DNA from: Anaerolineae bacterium
GTDB taxonomy: Bacteria > Chloroflexota > Anaerolineae > JAADDB01
Length of the DNA stretch: 13,425 nucleotides
NCBI GenBank assembly: GCA_015489285.1
Contig: WGAA01000135.1
Location: 1-13,425, forward strand
Direction of reading: 5' to 3'
Positions 5,869 to 13,083 of the stretch are shown here, one piece after another. Position numbers and translations under genes: made by a program. The notes below the pieces were generated by a model. It had not been told where the DNA came from, did not search any database, and was given only the letters and a program-made list of their open reading frames with translations. Each line of letters begins with the position of its first letter. The stretch's first letter is position 1.

Positions 5869-6558
5869 ATGCACATCCCAGGCCCTCTCCTCCCCGCGAC
5901 CTTCCTGCGACGGGACAACCGTTTTCGTGCCACCGTCCTCCTCGAGGGGACCGAGGTCGCGGCTCACGTGCCCAACTCGGGACGTCTGCACGAGCTATTC
6001 GTCCCCGGACGGCCCGTTCTGGTCCGGCCTGTGGCCAAGCCCCGGCGAAAAACGGCGTACGACCTGGTCATGGTGCGGGTGGACGGACAACTGGTCTCCC
6101 TGGATGCCCGTTTGCCCGCACCCCTCGTTGCCGAGGCCGTGCGGGAGGGCCGACTGGCGGAATTTACCGGGTACACGCAGGTACGGGAGGAGGTACGGCT
6201 CGAGCACAGCCGTATCGACGTCCTTCTGGAGGGCCCGTCCGGCCGCTGCTGGGTCGAGGCCAAGTCCGTCACCCTTGTCGAGGAGGGGACGGCTTACTTC
6301 CCCGACGCGGTGACGGCCCGGGGAAAGCGACATGTGGAGACCCTGGCCCGGGCCGTAGCCCGAGGGGAACGGGGCGCCATCGTCTTCGTGGTGCAGCGGG
6401 AGGACGCGCAACGTTTCGCCCCTCACGACGCGTCCGATCCCGCCTTTGGTCAGGCGTTGCGGGCCGCCGCGCGCGCGGGGGTCGAAGTCTATGCCTACCG
6501 CTGCCGCGTCACGCCGGACACCATCGAGATCGCGGAACGCATACCCGTCCTTCTATGA
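5869..6558 (+). CDS. sfsA: SfsA family nuclease (sugar fermentation stimulation protein)
   Basis: A 229-residue protein of normal SfsA length. The N-terminal OB-fold part carries AHVPNSGRL (32-40), matching the family's HCPN-GR motif. The C-terminal restriction-endonuclease-like part has SRIDVLLEG (D117), CWVEAKSVTLVEEG (E130 and K132 of the E-x-K motif) and AYFPDAVTARGKRHVETL (142-159). SfsA proteins bind DNA non-specifically and were first named for an effect on maltose metabolism; a nuclease role follows from the fold. The ATG lies 2 nt after the anti-sigma stop, with GGAGG in the preceding coding sequence, so it is the third gene of the sigma operon. Its last 6 nt overlap the end of tyrS on the other strand. 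The functional link to the sigma pair is unknown. Confidence 0.95.
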   Translation: MHIPGPLLPATFLRRDNRFRATVLLEGTEVAAHVPNSGRLHELFVPGRPVLVRPVAKPRRKTAYDLVMVRVDGQLVSLDARLPAPLVAEAVREGRLAEFTGYTQVREEVRLEHSRIDVLLEGPSGRCWVEAKSVTLVEEGTAYFPDAVTARGKRHVETLARAVARGERGAIVFVVQREDAQRFAPHDASDPAFGQALRAAARAGVEVYAYRCRVTPDTIEIAERIPVLL

Positions 6559-7833
6559 GACAAGGCGCAGGAACTTTCGCTTGCCGACCCGGAGCACGTG
6601 CTCCCGGCCGTCCGGGGTGAACACCGCGTTGATGTCCGTTACCTTGACACCGTCCAGTTGCACTCCGCCCTGCTTGATGAGGCGGCGGGCCTCCCCTTTG
6701 CTCTTCGTTAGCCCCGCCTCCGCGATGATGTCCACCAGGCGTGTGGGTTCCTCCACCCGTTTCTCCGGCATCTCCTCGGGAAGATCCCGTTGCTGGAACA
6801 CGCGGATGAAGTGTTCTTCCGCGCGCCTTGCGGCTTCCTCCCCGTGGAAGATGCTCACGATCTCCCGGGCCAATTCCATCTTCACATCCCGCGGGTGCCG
6901 ACGATTCTCCTTCAGATCCCGCTCGATCTGGGCGATTTGCTCGGGGAGGTAGCGGGTGACCAGGCGGAAATAGGTGAGCATGACGTGGTCGGGCAGGCTC
7001 ATGATCTTGCCGTACATGTCCTCGGGGGGCGCGAGGATGGGGATGTGGTTCCCCAGGCTCTTGCTCATCTTGACGACCCCATCCGTGCCCGGCAGAATGG
7101 GGACAATGACGGCCACCTGAGGCCGCTGGCCGAAGGCTTCCTGCAGCTTCCGCCCGGCCACCACGATGTTGAAAATCTGGTCCGTGCCGCCGATTTGGAC
7201 GTCCGCCCGCAGGGCCACCGCGTCGTATCCCTGCATGAGGGGGTAGAAGAACTCGTGCAGGAAGATGGCATCCCCCTTTTCGTATCGCTTGCGGAAGTTC
7301 TCCCGGGCCAGGAATTGTTGGACCGTGAAGTGGGAGGCCATGGGAATGAGATCCTGGAAGGTGAGTTTGGCCAGCCACTCGTGGTTGTACCGAATGACCG
7401 TCTTCTCCGGATCCAGGATCTTGAAAGCCTGCTCGGTGTACGTGCGCGCGTTCTCCATAATGGTGTCCAGATCCATGATCTGGCGGGCTTTGTCCTTGTC
7501 GCTCGGGTCCCCCACCAGGCTGGTGAAGGAGCCGATGAGGAAGATGGCCGTGTGGCCCAGCTCCTGGAACTGGCGGAGTTTGCGCATAGGAACCGTATGC
7601 CCCAGGTGCAAGTCCGACGTACGGGGGTCCACACCCAGGTACACACGCAAAGGTCGCCGTGTGCGATAGGCCTCTTCCAGCCGTTCCCGTAACTCCTGGG
7701 TCATGCGCTCTTTGAGCTGCTCCGCGTCGGGATCCCCTTCGGGACCGTAGCGGCACCCCTGCATCAGGTATTGTACCTGTTCGTCCAAGGTGAGACGTTG
7801 GGCCAAGGGGGTGGGTTCGTACGTTTCAGCCAT
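6553..7833 (-). CDS. tyrS: Tyrosyl-tRNA synthetase (KMSKS type)
   Basis: A 426-residue class I aminoacyl-tRNA synthetase that charges tRNA-Tyr. Visible motifs: the HIGH equivalent HLGH (76-79) after YLGVDPRTSDL, GGTDQIFN (215-222) of the tyrosine/ATP site, the KMSKS loop at 255-259 (VVKMSKSLGN), and a C-terminal S4 RNA-binding domain (about 364-426, LVDIIAEAGLTKSKGEARRL). A KMSKS rather than KFGKT loop places it in the type 2 (TyrZ-like) bacterial group. The ATG at 7833 has GGAGG 5 nt upstream. It is the last gene of the mvk operon, 34 nt after thpR. No T-box or other leader fits in that gap, so control would come from the upstream promoters. The 3' end overlaps sfsA convergently by 6 nt. Confidence 0.97.
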   Translation of the reverse strand: MAETYEPTPLAQRLTLDEQVQYLMQGCRYGPEGDPDAEQLKERMTQELRERLEEAYRTRRPLRVYLGVDPRTSDLHLGHTVPMRKLRQFQELGHTAIFLIGSFTSLVGDPSDKDKARQIMDLDTIMENARTYTEQAFKILDPEKTVIRYNHEWLAKLTFQDLIPMASHFTVQQFLARENFRKRYEKGDAIFLHEFFYPLMQGYDAVALRADVQIGGTDQIFNIVVAGRKLQEAFGQRPQVAVIVPILPGTDGVVKMSKSLGNHIPILAPPEDMYGKIMSLPDHVMLTYFRLVTRYLPEQIAQIERDLKENRRHPRDVKMELAREIVSIFHGEEAARRAEEHFIRVFQQRDLPEEMPEKRVEEPTRLVDIIAEAGLTKSKGEARRLIKQGGVQLDGVKVTDINAVFTPDGREHVLRVGKRKFLRLVS

Positions 7834-7867
7834 ATGTGCCTCCGTTGCGGGATGAATCGGGGTAAGC

Positions 7868-8473
7868 TTAGCGCAACTCGTTCCCTAAGGCAACTCGGGC
7901 TACGGGGGTGTACTCTGCCCCCGACGGTTTGAGCACGCTTCGGTAGAGGATGATTTCCCGCACTCGATGCCGTCCAAAGGGGGAGGTCCTCACGTGTTGG
8001 ACCGCGTCGCCGATGCGGGCCAGGACGTCGCCGGATTGGCCCTTGCGGACCCGTCCGATGGTCAGGTGGGGGGTATAGGGTCGCTTCTCCGCCTTCCATC
8101 CCAGGGCGGAGAGGGCCTGGGCCACCGCGCCCTGCAGCCGGCGCAGTGCATCCACATCCCCGCCGATGCCCAGCCAGATGACACGGGGCCTCCGTACGTT
8201 GGGGAACACCCCCGGAGCCTCCACCTGCAGGGAGAAGGTGGGAACCGTCTTCACCGCCTGGGTGACCCGCTCGACCATGCGCGGGATGTCGGAGCGGTTC
8301 CAATCTCCCAGGAAGGCGAGCGTCACGTGCACGTTGCCCGGGGGCACCCAGCGCACACTGCCGCCGGGGACACGTCGGATGAGCTCCCGTTGCAGGCGCT
8401 CGATGTGGGTGTGTACATCATCGGGCAGGGGGACGGCCCAAAACAGCCGCCATCGTTCCTCGCGTTCAGTCAT
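7868..8473 (-). CDS. thpR: RNA 2',3'-cyclic phosphodiesterase (2'-5' RNA ligase family)
   Basis: A 201-residue member of the 2H phosphoesterase superfamily. The two catalytic H-x-T motifs are present: HVTLAFLG (H49, T51) and HLTIGRV (H136, T138), the latter preceded by RPYTP. Bacterial and archaeal ThpR/LigT proteins open 2',3'-cyclic phosphate ends of RNA to 2'-phosphates and can reversibly join tRNA halves through 2'-5' bonds. The length is only slightly above the usual 180-190. The ATG at 8473 overlaps the end of the RNA ligase gene by 8 nt, with AAGGGG about 10 nt upstream, so translation is probably coupled. It is placed between an ATP-dependent RNA ligase and a tRNA synthetase. That favours an RNA or tRNA end-processing job, which is inference from context. 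Confidence 0.93.
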   Translation of the reverse strand: MTEREERWRLFWAVPLPDDVHTHIERLQRELIRRVPGGSVRWVPPGNVHVTLAFLGDWNRSDIPRMVERVTQAVKTVPTFSLQVEAPGVFPNVRRPRVIWLGIGGDVDALRRLQGAVAQALSALGWKAEKRPYTPHLTIGRVRKGQSGDVLARIGDAVQHVRTSPFGRHRVREIILYRSVLKPSGAEYTPVARVALGNELR

Positions 8474-9557
8474 AATGTCCGTACCCCTTGAGGATCATGC
8501 GGAATCGCTTTGTGCTCTTGCGGAAGACCCGTTTGAAGCCGACTCGGATGAAGGGGCGGCCGTCGAGGAGAACGGCCCGTTGGTACATTTCCTCGACCCG
8601 GACTCGGGTTCCCAGGAGTTCCTGTAGCTGTTCCCAGGTGCGGATGTTGCGCACCAGGATGTGGTATTCCTCCGCGGATTCCCTGTAATTCCGCAAGATG
8701 CGCCACCCGTCGAGAATGCTGCGCCCGATACGCCGGGCGTATTCCTCCTCGTCCAGGTCGAATTCCTGGATGAAGAGGGTGGCCCGGAGCAGGCGGTTGG
8801 TGAAGTATCCGCTATCCAGGTCGAAGAGGATGGGCAGGTTGTCGCGCACGTCCTCCAGGTCGGAGGTAGGGGTCACGTATTTCACCATGCGTTCGCCGTC
8901 CTCGCTCTTGGCGATGACGCCCTCTCCCCCCCGCTCGTTTATCTCCAGGAGGAGGCGACGGATCTCGTCCATCTGGTCGACGGTGTATTTGCCCAATTGA
9001 GGGACGGTGGGGATGGCGTAGCGGGCCGCGAGGTCGTATTTCTCCTCCGGGAGGAGACGTGTCCCCTGGGGGGTCATGATCTCGAAGAGGAAGAAGTGGA
9101 GCCCGGGGGGGAGCTCCAGGGGACGTTGGGCGTTGTAGGGGCTATCGCCCAGGGCCTCACCGCAGAGGACGTGATCCGGGTAGTCGGCGAAGAACTCCCG
9201 CAGGCCGAAGTGTTCGGCCCACAGCTCGGCCCATTCGGTGGTGTACGGGCACACGAACCCCCCTCGGGTCAGGGCGAGGATCCGGTCGGCCACGTGGACC
9301 AGACGCACGTTGTACCCGTCGAGTTTCTCTTCCAGGTAAAAGGGCGCCGTCTTGAAGAAGCGGCGGAAGCCCCGATCCAGCACATACACTCGTTTGATGC
9401 GCGGAAATCCCCACACGGTGAACAGGTGTCCCCCCTGATCCACAGCATCGGGGAAGATGACGGTGCCGCGAGGGTGGGTCAACGTATCGTCGCTAATGCG
9501 GTAATAGCGAATGCCCTGGAAAGATCGTTCTTCGACAACCTGCCGTTCGTTTTTCAT
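8466..9557 (-). CDS. ATP-dependent RNA ligase, Rnl3 (archaeal Pab1020/MthRnl-like) family
   Basis: A 363-residue nucleotidyltransferase that should seal 5'-phosphate to 3'-hydroxyl RNA ends through a lysyl-AMP intermediate. The nucleotidyltransferase motifs appear in order: motif I EEKLDGYNVRL with the adenylated lysine K78; RGGFVCPYT (98-106) as motif Ia; LCGEALGDSPYN (131-142); motif III FFLFEI (155-160); motif IV EGVIAKS (212-218); motif V MVKYV with K226. The long helical C-terminal part (about 240-363) is the dimerisation and C-terminal domain typical of Rnl3. The ATG at 9557 has GGAGGG 7 nt upstream. The gene follows the RNA-ligase partner gene by 51 nt, and a TATAAT box at 9603-9608 suggests an extra internal promoter. 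The family circularises RNA in vitro; the natural substrate is not known to me. Confidence 0.93.
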   Translation of the reverse strand: MKNERQVVEERSFQGIRYYRISDDTLTHPRGTVIFPDAVDQGGHLFTVWGFPRIKRVYVLDRGFRRFFKTAPFYLEEKLDGYNVRLVHVADRILALTRGGFVCPYTTEWAELWAEHFGLREFFADYPDHVLCGEALGDSPYNAQRPLELPPGLHFFLFEIMTPQGTRLLPEEKYDLAARYAIPTVPQLGKYTVDQMDEIRRLLLEINERGGEGVIAKSEDGERMVKYVTPTSDLEDVRDNLPILFDLDSGYFTNRLLRATLFIQEFDLDEEEYARRIGRSILDGWRILRNYRESAEEYHILVRNIRTWEQLQELLGTRVRVEEMYQRAVLLDGRPFIRVGFKRVFRKSTKRFRMILKGYGHYD

Positions 9558-9602
9558 CGATATACCCTCCGTCGGGGGATTCCCGGAGGTACAAGTTGGT
9601 CC

Positions 9603-9608
9603 ATTATA
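9603..9608 (-). promoter_or_regulatory. Possible internal -10 box before the RNA ligase gene
   Basis: A perfect TATAAT immediately after the PIN gene stop codon (TGATATAAT on the minus strand), 45 nt before the ligase ATG. The best -35 is TTACGC at an 18-nt spacing, which is weak. It would let the ligase, thpR and tyrS be expressed independently of mvk and the PIN gene. Confidence 0.35.
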
Positions 9609-10181
9609 TCATCGGAGGGCCCCGAGGCGTAAAAGAAAATCTCGCATGTTAAGCACTTCGATGCCCAGTGTTTCGGCCATATTCTGAATGCCCATGTCCG
9701 CGCTGAGGATGGCGCCGTGGAGTTCCTTGGCCAGGAGGATAACGTCCAGGTCCTCGACGCTGTCGACGATGCCGGAACGCAGGGCCTCGCGGTATTTCTC
9801 CCGCAAGCGGCGGACGGTCTCGTCGCTGCTCTCCGCCCGAGCTGCTTGCTCGGCCACCCGGAGCCCTCGGTCGATCCGTTGTCGGACGTCCCGGATGAAG
9901 AAGTGGAGTACGGCCGCCGGAATCTGCAAGCCGAACAAGTCCGGGGCCCGCACGATCACGTGGGCCCGCAGCGCGTCGATGGCTTCGTTCGTCGCGAAAT
10001 GGCGGAGTTCGTTGAAAATGGAGACGGGCAGATAAACCCGTAGGCCGTGTTCCCGGACGAGGTGGAGGAAGGCGAATATGGCCTCATCAACGGTGTCTCC
10101 CAGGTAACGACGGCTGTCGGGGTTGACGAAGATGCTCGTGTCGACGACGATGGGGGGTAGATCGTTCAAAGTGCCGCTCAT
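9609..10181 (-). CDS. RNA ligase partner protein, PIN domain (MJ0950 family)
   Basis: A 190-residue PIN-domain protein. PIN folds coordinate metal with acidic residues and usually cut RNA. Here the likely acidic residues are D14 (IVVDTSIFVNP), E58 (FNELRHF), D144 (DSVEDLDVILLA) and D162 (ILSADMGI). The distinctive stretch IDRGLRVAEQAAR, then LREKYREALRSGIVDS, matches the conserved family known as 'RNA ligase partner', named for its recurring neighbourhood with Rnl3-type ligases, and this is what is seen here. The start codon overlaps the mvk stop in ATGA (10178-10181), with GAGGAGA about 7 nt upstream. Inferred role: making or trimming RNA ends for the ligase, or binding them. The activity of this family is not established as far as I know. 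Confidence 0.92.
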   Translation of the reverse strand: MSGTLNDLPPIVVDTSIFVNPDSRRYLGDTVDEAIFAFLHLVREHGLRVYLPVSIFNELRHFATNEAIDALRAHVIVRAPDLFGLQIPAAVLHFFIRDVRQRIDRGLRVAEQAARAESSDETVRRLREKYREALRSGIVDSVEDLDVILLAKELHGAILSADMGIQNMAETLGIEVLNMRDFLLRLGALR

Positions 10182-11122
10182 TGTGCGGTCTCCTCACCGG
10201 GAATGGTTGTCCTGTACGTGTGGACGGCGCCGGCGCTCCGAAGCGCCTGAACGACGGCATCCACCCGAGCCGAGGGGACGAGGGCGATCATGTTGCCTCC
10301 ACGCCCTGCGCCGGCCAATTTCGCCCCCCAGGCCCCGGCCTCGCGCGCAGCACGGATGAGGCGTTCCAGCTCGGGAGCGGAGACGCCTATTCTCTCCAGC
10401 CAGTACTGGTTTTCGTCCAGCAATCTCCCCAGGGTGGGGATATCCCCAATCTCCAGGGCCGTGCGGGCCTGCCGAACCAGGTGGGCGATGTGGTCGAAAT
10501 ACGCCTCGTACGTTTCCCGCTCCTCCTGCCAGCGGCGCCGCACGTCTCCGACCACCTCCCGGGTGGCCGCGCGTATTCCGCTGTCCCCGATGACCAGCGT
10601 GAGGGAGCGACCGACCCGAATGGGGCGGGGCGGGGTGCCTTTGACGAACCAGATGGGCTGTTCGTAAGCGATGACCGTGTTGTCGATGCCGCTGGGCGTT
10701 CCGTGCCAGATGCGCTCTCCCTCGTAGACGATGGCCGCGACGCGTGCCGGGGACAGGTCCACGTCCAGGGCCCGGGCCAGCACCCGAACCACGGCCGTGG
10801 CGACCGACGCGCTGCTCCCCAGTCCCCCACCGATGGGGATGTCCGAGTGGAGGTGGAGTTCGCCCGCGAGGGGGGAGGTACCCAGGGCAGCGAATGTGTG
10901 ACGGATGACGACCGCGAGGGGGTGGGGGGAGTTCTCTTGCCATGTCCACGCCTCACCGAGGTCGTCGAGGAAGACGTGCAAGTGGCCGCGGGGTACCGGG
11001 GTGAACGTGGCGTGGGAGCGCACATCCGGGACGGGGACGGCAATGGCCGGTCGGCCGTACACAACCGCGTGTTCGCCGCAGAGGATGATCTTTGCACATG
11101 CAGAAGCCCGGTAAACGGTCAT
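10178..11122 (-). CDS. mvk: Mevalonate kinase (GHMP family)
   Basis: The enzyme phosphorylates mevalonate to 5-phosphomevalonate in the mevalonate route to isoprenoids. The 314-residue chain has the N-terminal CAKIILCGEHAVVYGRP (9-25), the GHMP phosphate loop PIGGGLGSSAS (96-106), the segment HGTPSGIDNT (140-149) with the conserved Asp (D147), and the C-terminal AKLAGAGRGGNMIA (267-280). The start is set at ATG 11122 because the family similarity begins within ten residues of it. The longer TTG frame to 11164 would consist of promoter-like DNA. No good ribosome site precedes the ATG, and a TTGAGG-17-GATACT promoter predicts a very short leader. It heads an operon with RNA-repair genes and tyrS. 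A mevalonate pathway in a bacterium supports the Chloroflexota assignment. Confidence 0.93.
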   Translation of the reverse strand: MTVYRASACAKIILCGEHAVVYGRPAIAVPVPDVRSHATFTPVPRGHLHVFLDDLGEAWTWQENSPHPLAVVIRHTFAALGTSPLAGELHLHSDIPIGGGLGSSASVATAVVRVLARALDVDLSPARVAAIVYEGERIWHGTPSGIDNTVIAYEQPIWFVKGTPPRPIRVGRSLTLVIGDSGIRAATREVVGDVRRRWQEERETYEAYFDHIAHLVRQARTALEIGDIPTLGRLLDENQYWLERIGVSAPELERLIRAAREAGAWGAKLAGAGRGGNMIALVPSARVDAVVQALRSAGAVHTYRTTIPGEETAQ

Positions 11123-11135
11123 AATATCTTCGCCA

Positions 11136-11164
11136 AGTATCCTAAAGCCCCCGTACGTCCTCAA
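11136..11164 (-). promoter_or_regulatory. Candidate promoter of the mvk operon, short or no leader
   Basis: TTGAGG (11159-11164) and GATACT (11136-11141) are separated by 17 nt on the minus strand, each matching four of six consensus bases. Transcription would begin about 7 nt from the mvk ATG, which fits the lack of a Shine-Dalgarno sequence there. Both hexamers are imperfect, so confidence is modest. Confidence 0.35.
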
Positions 11165-11255
11165 AACGCCGGAAAAAGCCTTTCCCTGATGCCCTAATAG
11201 CTTGATACCCTGTAGACACCACGACCATCGGCGCTAAACCGCCCGGCTCTATGGC

Positions 11256-11437
11256 TAACGAGTGACGAGTAACGAGTAACTGCCTGGCGTGGACACAAGG
11301 CTATCGCTACAGAGCCAAGCTTGTCTCCAAGTTACGCATTACGAATCACGCATCACGTTACGCATCACGTATCACGTCATCAAGCTGCACCTGCAGCGCC
11401 AACCTTCTCACCGGCGCCTGACGCATGACGAGTGACG
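11256..11437 (+). repeat. Composite heptad-repeat element, copy B
   Basis: Order: three TNACGAG heptamers (11256-11276), a linker with GGCGTGGACACAAGG and AGAGCCAA, a long TTACGCA/TCACGTA-type array (11332-11378, with one unit shortened to five bases), a linker with GCTGCACCTGCAGC and CACCGGCGCC, then TGACGCA-type heptamers (11419-11437). The last array runs straight into the first array of copy C. A 58-nt stretch (11373-11430) is identical to 11542-11599. Nothing coding is visible between the mvk promoter and 11696; 11165-11255 holds no feature I recognise. Confidence 0.88.
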
Positions 11438-11690
11438 TAACGAGTCACGAGTAACGAGTAATCGGATGGCGCGGACACAAGGTTATCGCCCCAGAGCCAA
11501 CTTCTCTTCAACTTACGCATCACGCATTACGCATCACGTACCACGTCATCAAGCTGCACCTGCAGCGCCAACCTTCTCACCGGCGCCTGACGCATGACGG
11601 GTGACGAATGACGTTACGCATCACGTTCCCGCGCGTCGCCAGGCCGAGGCACTCCAGACTTCGGAAGTCGGGCAGGCTTCCGAAGTCTGG
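11438..11690 (+). repeat. Composite heptad-repeat element, copy C
   Basis: Head-to-tail with copy B. Order: TNACGAG heptamers (11438-11458), GGATGGCGCGGACACAAGG linker, TTACGCA-type array (11513-11547), the linker shared with copy B, TGACGCA-type array (11588-11613) passing into TTACGCA and TCACGTT (11614-11627), then CGTCGCCAGGCCGAGGCAC and the terminal inverted repeat (11654-11690). The linker GGATGGCG plus GCGGACACAAGGTTATCGCC also matches copy A outside A's insertion. Only copies A and C carry the hairpin end. Confidence 0.88.
11654..11690. repeat. Perfect 14-bp inverted repeat at the end of copy C
   Basis: CCAGACTTCGGAAG (11654-11667) and CTTCCGAAGTCTGG (11677-11690) pair perfectly around a 9-nt loop. 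The left arm is itself part of a smaller palindrome GACTTCGGAAGTC. It begins 6 nt beyond the stop of the minus-strand gene at 11697 and could act on its transcript end, but no T tract follows on either strand. Copy A has a degenerate version at 501-535. Confidence 0.8.
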
Positions 11691-11696
11691 ACCGGA

Positions 11697-13070
11697 TTAC
11701 TTCAGGATATAATACGTCCCCCGCTTATCGCCCACTTTGAGAAGAAGGCCCTTTTGTACCAGATCGGCCAGGTCGAGACGCAGGGTCTCCGGGCTGACCT
11801 CGGGGCAGAGACGCCGATATTCCCGATTGGTAATGCGTCCGTGCTCCTCCAGGTACTGGAGGGCTCGAATTTGGCGCGGGTTCAGCGGTACCCCCCAATC
11901 CTTGCGGGAAACGGGTACGGGCCGCTCGATGCGGTTGCGCAGGATGACGGTGAAGGAGTAGGGGGTGGCCTTGAACTCGGGTTTGGGATGCCCGGCCGCG
12001 AGCATGTCCTCGATCATGCGATCGATTCCGAGGCCGAGCTCTTCGATGTAGCCCCACTGGTAGAGACCGTTGACGATCCGGGGGTTTCGGCTGAAGTGTT
12101 CGTCGACGATGTTGTCCAGGGTGATGTAACCCGGGAGCCCTCCGGGACTGGTCACTTCCAATCGGTCATCGAACATGCGCACTTCGATGCGTCGGCCGCT
12201 AAGGCGATAGTCCCGATGGGCGACCGCGTTGACCAGGGCTTCACGCACGGCAAAAGGCGGATATTCCGGGCGCTCCTCCCGTTGCAACCCACGGACGACG
12301 GCTTCCACCCGCATCTCCTGGAGGACGATTTGCCACGCGCGTTCGAGCAGACGCGGCAGAGGACCCCGGACCTTCTCCCGTCGACCGTATCCGGGGAGAC
12401 CTTCCGGGCCCCGAGGCTCTGTCCCCTTGAACCGGACGAAGTCCAGCTCGGCCTGGGGGAGGAAGAACTGGGGATCTTTGCCGAAGAGGAGGATGCCGGC
12501 AACGGTGGGGATCCCCTCGTCGGTGATGGCCCCGGCCGCGCGCAGCAAATCCTCCTCGCTGTTCAACCAGGGCCGCCGTTGCCGTTCCTCCCAGTGGGCC
12601 CGGTATTCCTCGATGATCTCCGGGTCCAGGTCCTGTCGGGTTGCCCCGTGGACGGGTTCGGCTTCGAAATCTCCCGTGCTCTTGGTGGCCGCGAGCTGGC
12701 GGATTTCGTCCCCGCTCAGGGGGCGGTTGTGCGCGCCCGCGCGGATGAGAACGCGTCCGTCGTCCAGGCTGTGGAGTTCGGTGCTGCGGGGGACGTGGAT
12801 GGCAATGACGGGGCCCTCGTCGGTCTGCTCCATGCGCCATTCGGTGCGCACCACGGGACGGGTGCGTATCAGAGCCATGCGCAGGATGTCTTCCACCTCC
12901 TCGGGGAGGAGGTAGGGGTTCACACGGCCCTTCTCGTCCAGGCCGACGATGACCGTCCCCCCGTCCGCGTTGGCAAACGCGACCAGCGTTTCGGCCAGCG
13001 CGTCGGCATCGGGCTCGGCCATGAATTCCAGGGTTTGTCCCGCTCCTCGTTTAAGCCATTGTTGAATCAT
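11697..13070 (-). CDS. AlbA_2 (Schlafen-like) / GHKL-like ATPase / winged-helix protein
   Basis: A 457-residue protein. Residues about 10-125 match the AlbA_2 (Schlafen AAA_4) domain: LEFMAEP, LVAFANADGGTVIVGLDEKG (29-48), and an RAGAHNRPLSGDEI end. Residues about 185-380 match the ATPase-like C-terminal part common in this family (HATPase_c_4 type): an N-box-like FAVREALVNAVAHRDY (273-288), then LEVTSPGGLPG (304-314), FSRNPRIV and GLGIDRMI. Residues 396-457 look like a winged helix (LNPRQIRALQYLEEH, ending in a beta hairpin). Such proteins are annotated as transcriptional regulators or putative helicases; their biochemistry is uncertain. The ATG at 13070 starts 13 nt after the gyrA stop. The nearest ribosome site, GGAGGAG inside gyrA, is about 16 nt away, which is long. 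Probably co-transcribed with gyrA. Confidence 0.85.
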   Translation of the reverse strand: MIQQWLKRGAGQTLEFMAEPDADALAETLVAFANADGGTVIVGLDEKGRVNPYLLPEEVEDILRMALIRTRPVVRTEWRMEQTDEGPVIAIHVPRSTELHSLDDGRVLIRAGAHNRPLSGDEIRQLAATKSTGDFEAEPVHGATRQDLDPEIIEEYRAHWEERQRRPWLNSEEDLLRAAGAITDEGIPTVAGILLFGKDPQFFLPQAELDFVRFKGTEPRGPEGLPGYGRREKVRGPLPRLLERAWQIVLQEMRVEAVVRGLQREERPEYPPFAVREALVNAVAHRDYRLSGRRIEVRMFDDRLEVTSPGGLPGYITLDNIVDEHFSRNPRIVNGLYQWGYIEELGLGIDRMIEDMLAAGHPKPEFKATPYSFTVILRNRIERPVPVSRKDWGVPLNPRQIRALQYLEEHGRITNREYRRLCPEVSPETLRLDLADLVQKGLLLKVGDKRGTYYILK

Positions 13071-13083
13071 AGTGCGCGCTTCG

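Noticed and set aside
6509..7756. 415-codon minus-strand frame overlapping tyrS in another phase
   Set aside because: Composition is Gly/Pro/Arg/His-rich as expected of an out-of-phase reading, while the tyrS phase carries HLGH, KMSKS and S4 motifs.
8661..9632. Open frame on the plus strand (323 codons) opposite the RNA ligase gene
   Set aside because: The minus frame has all nucleotidyltransferase motifs in order. The plus frame is a by-product of GC-rich codon use and lacks motifs and a ribosome site.
11165..11696. Repeat region considered as an insertion sequence or integrase-type element
   Set aside because: No transposase or recombinase frame and no terminal inverted repeats bounding the whole region were seen.
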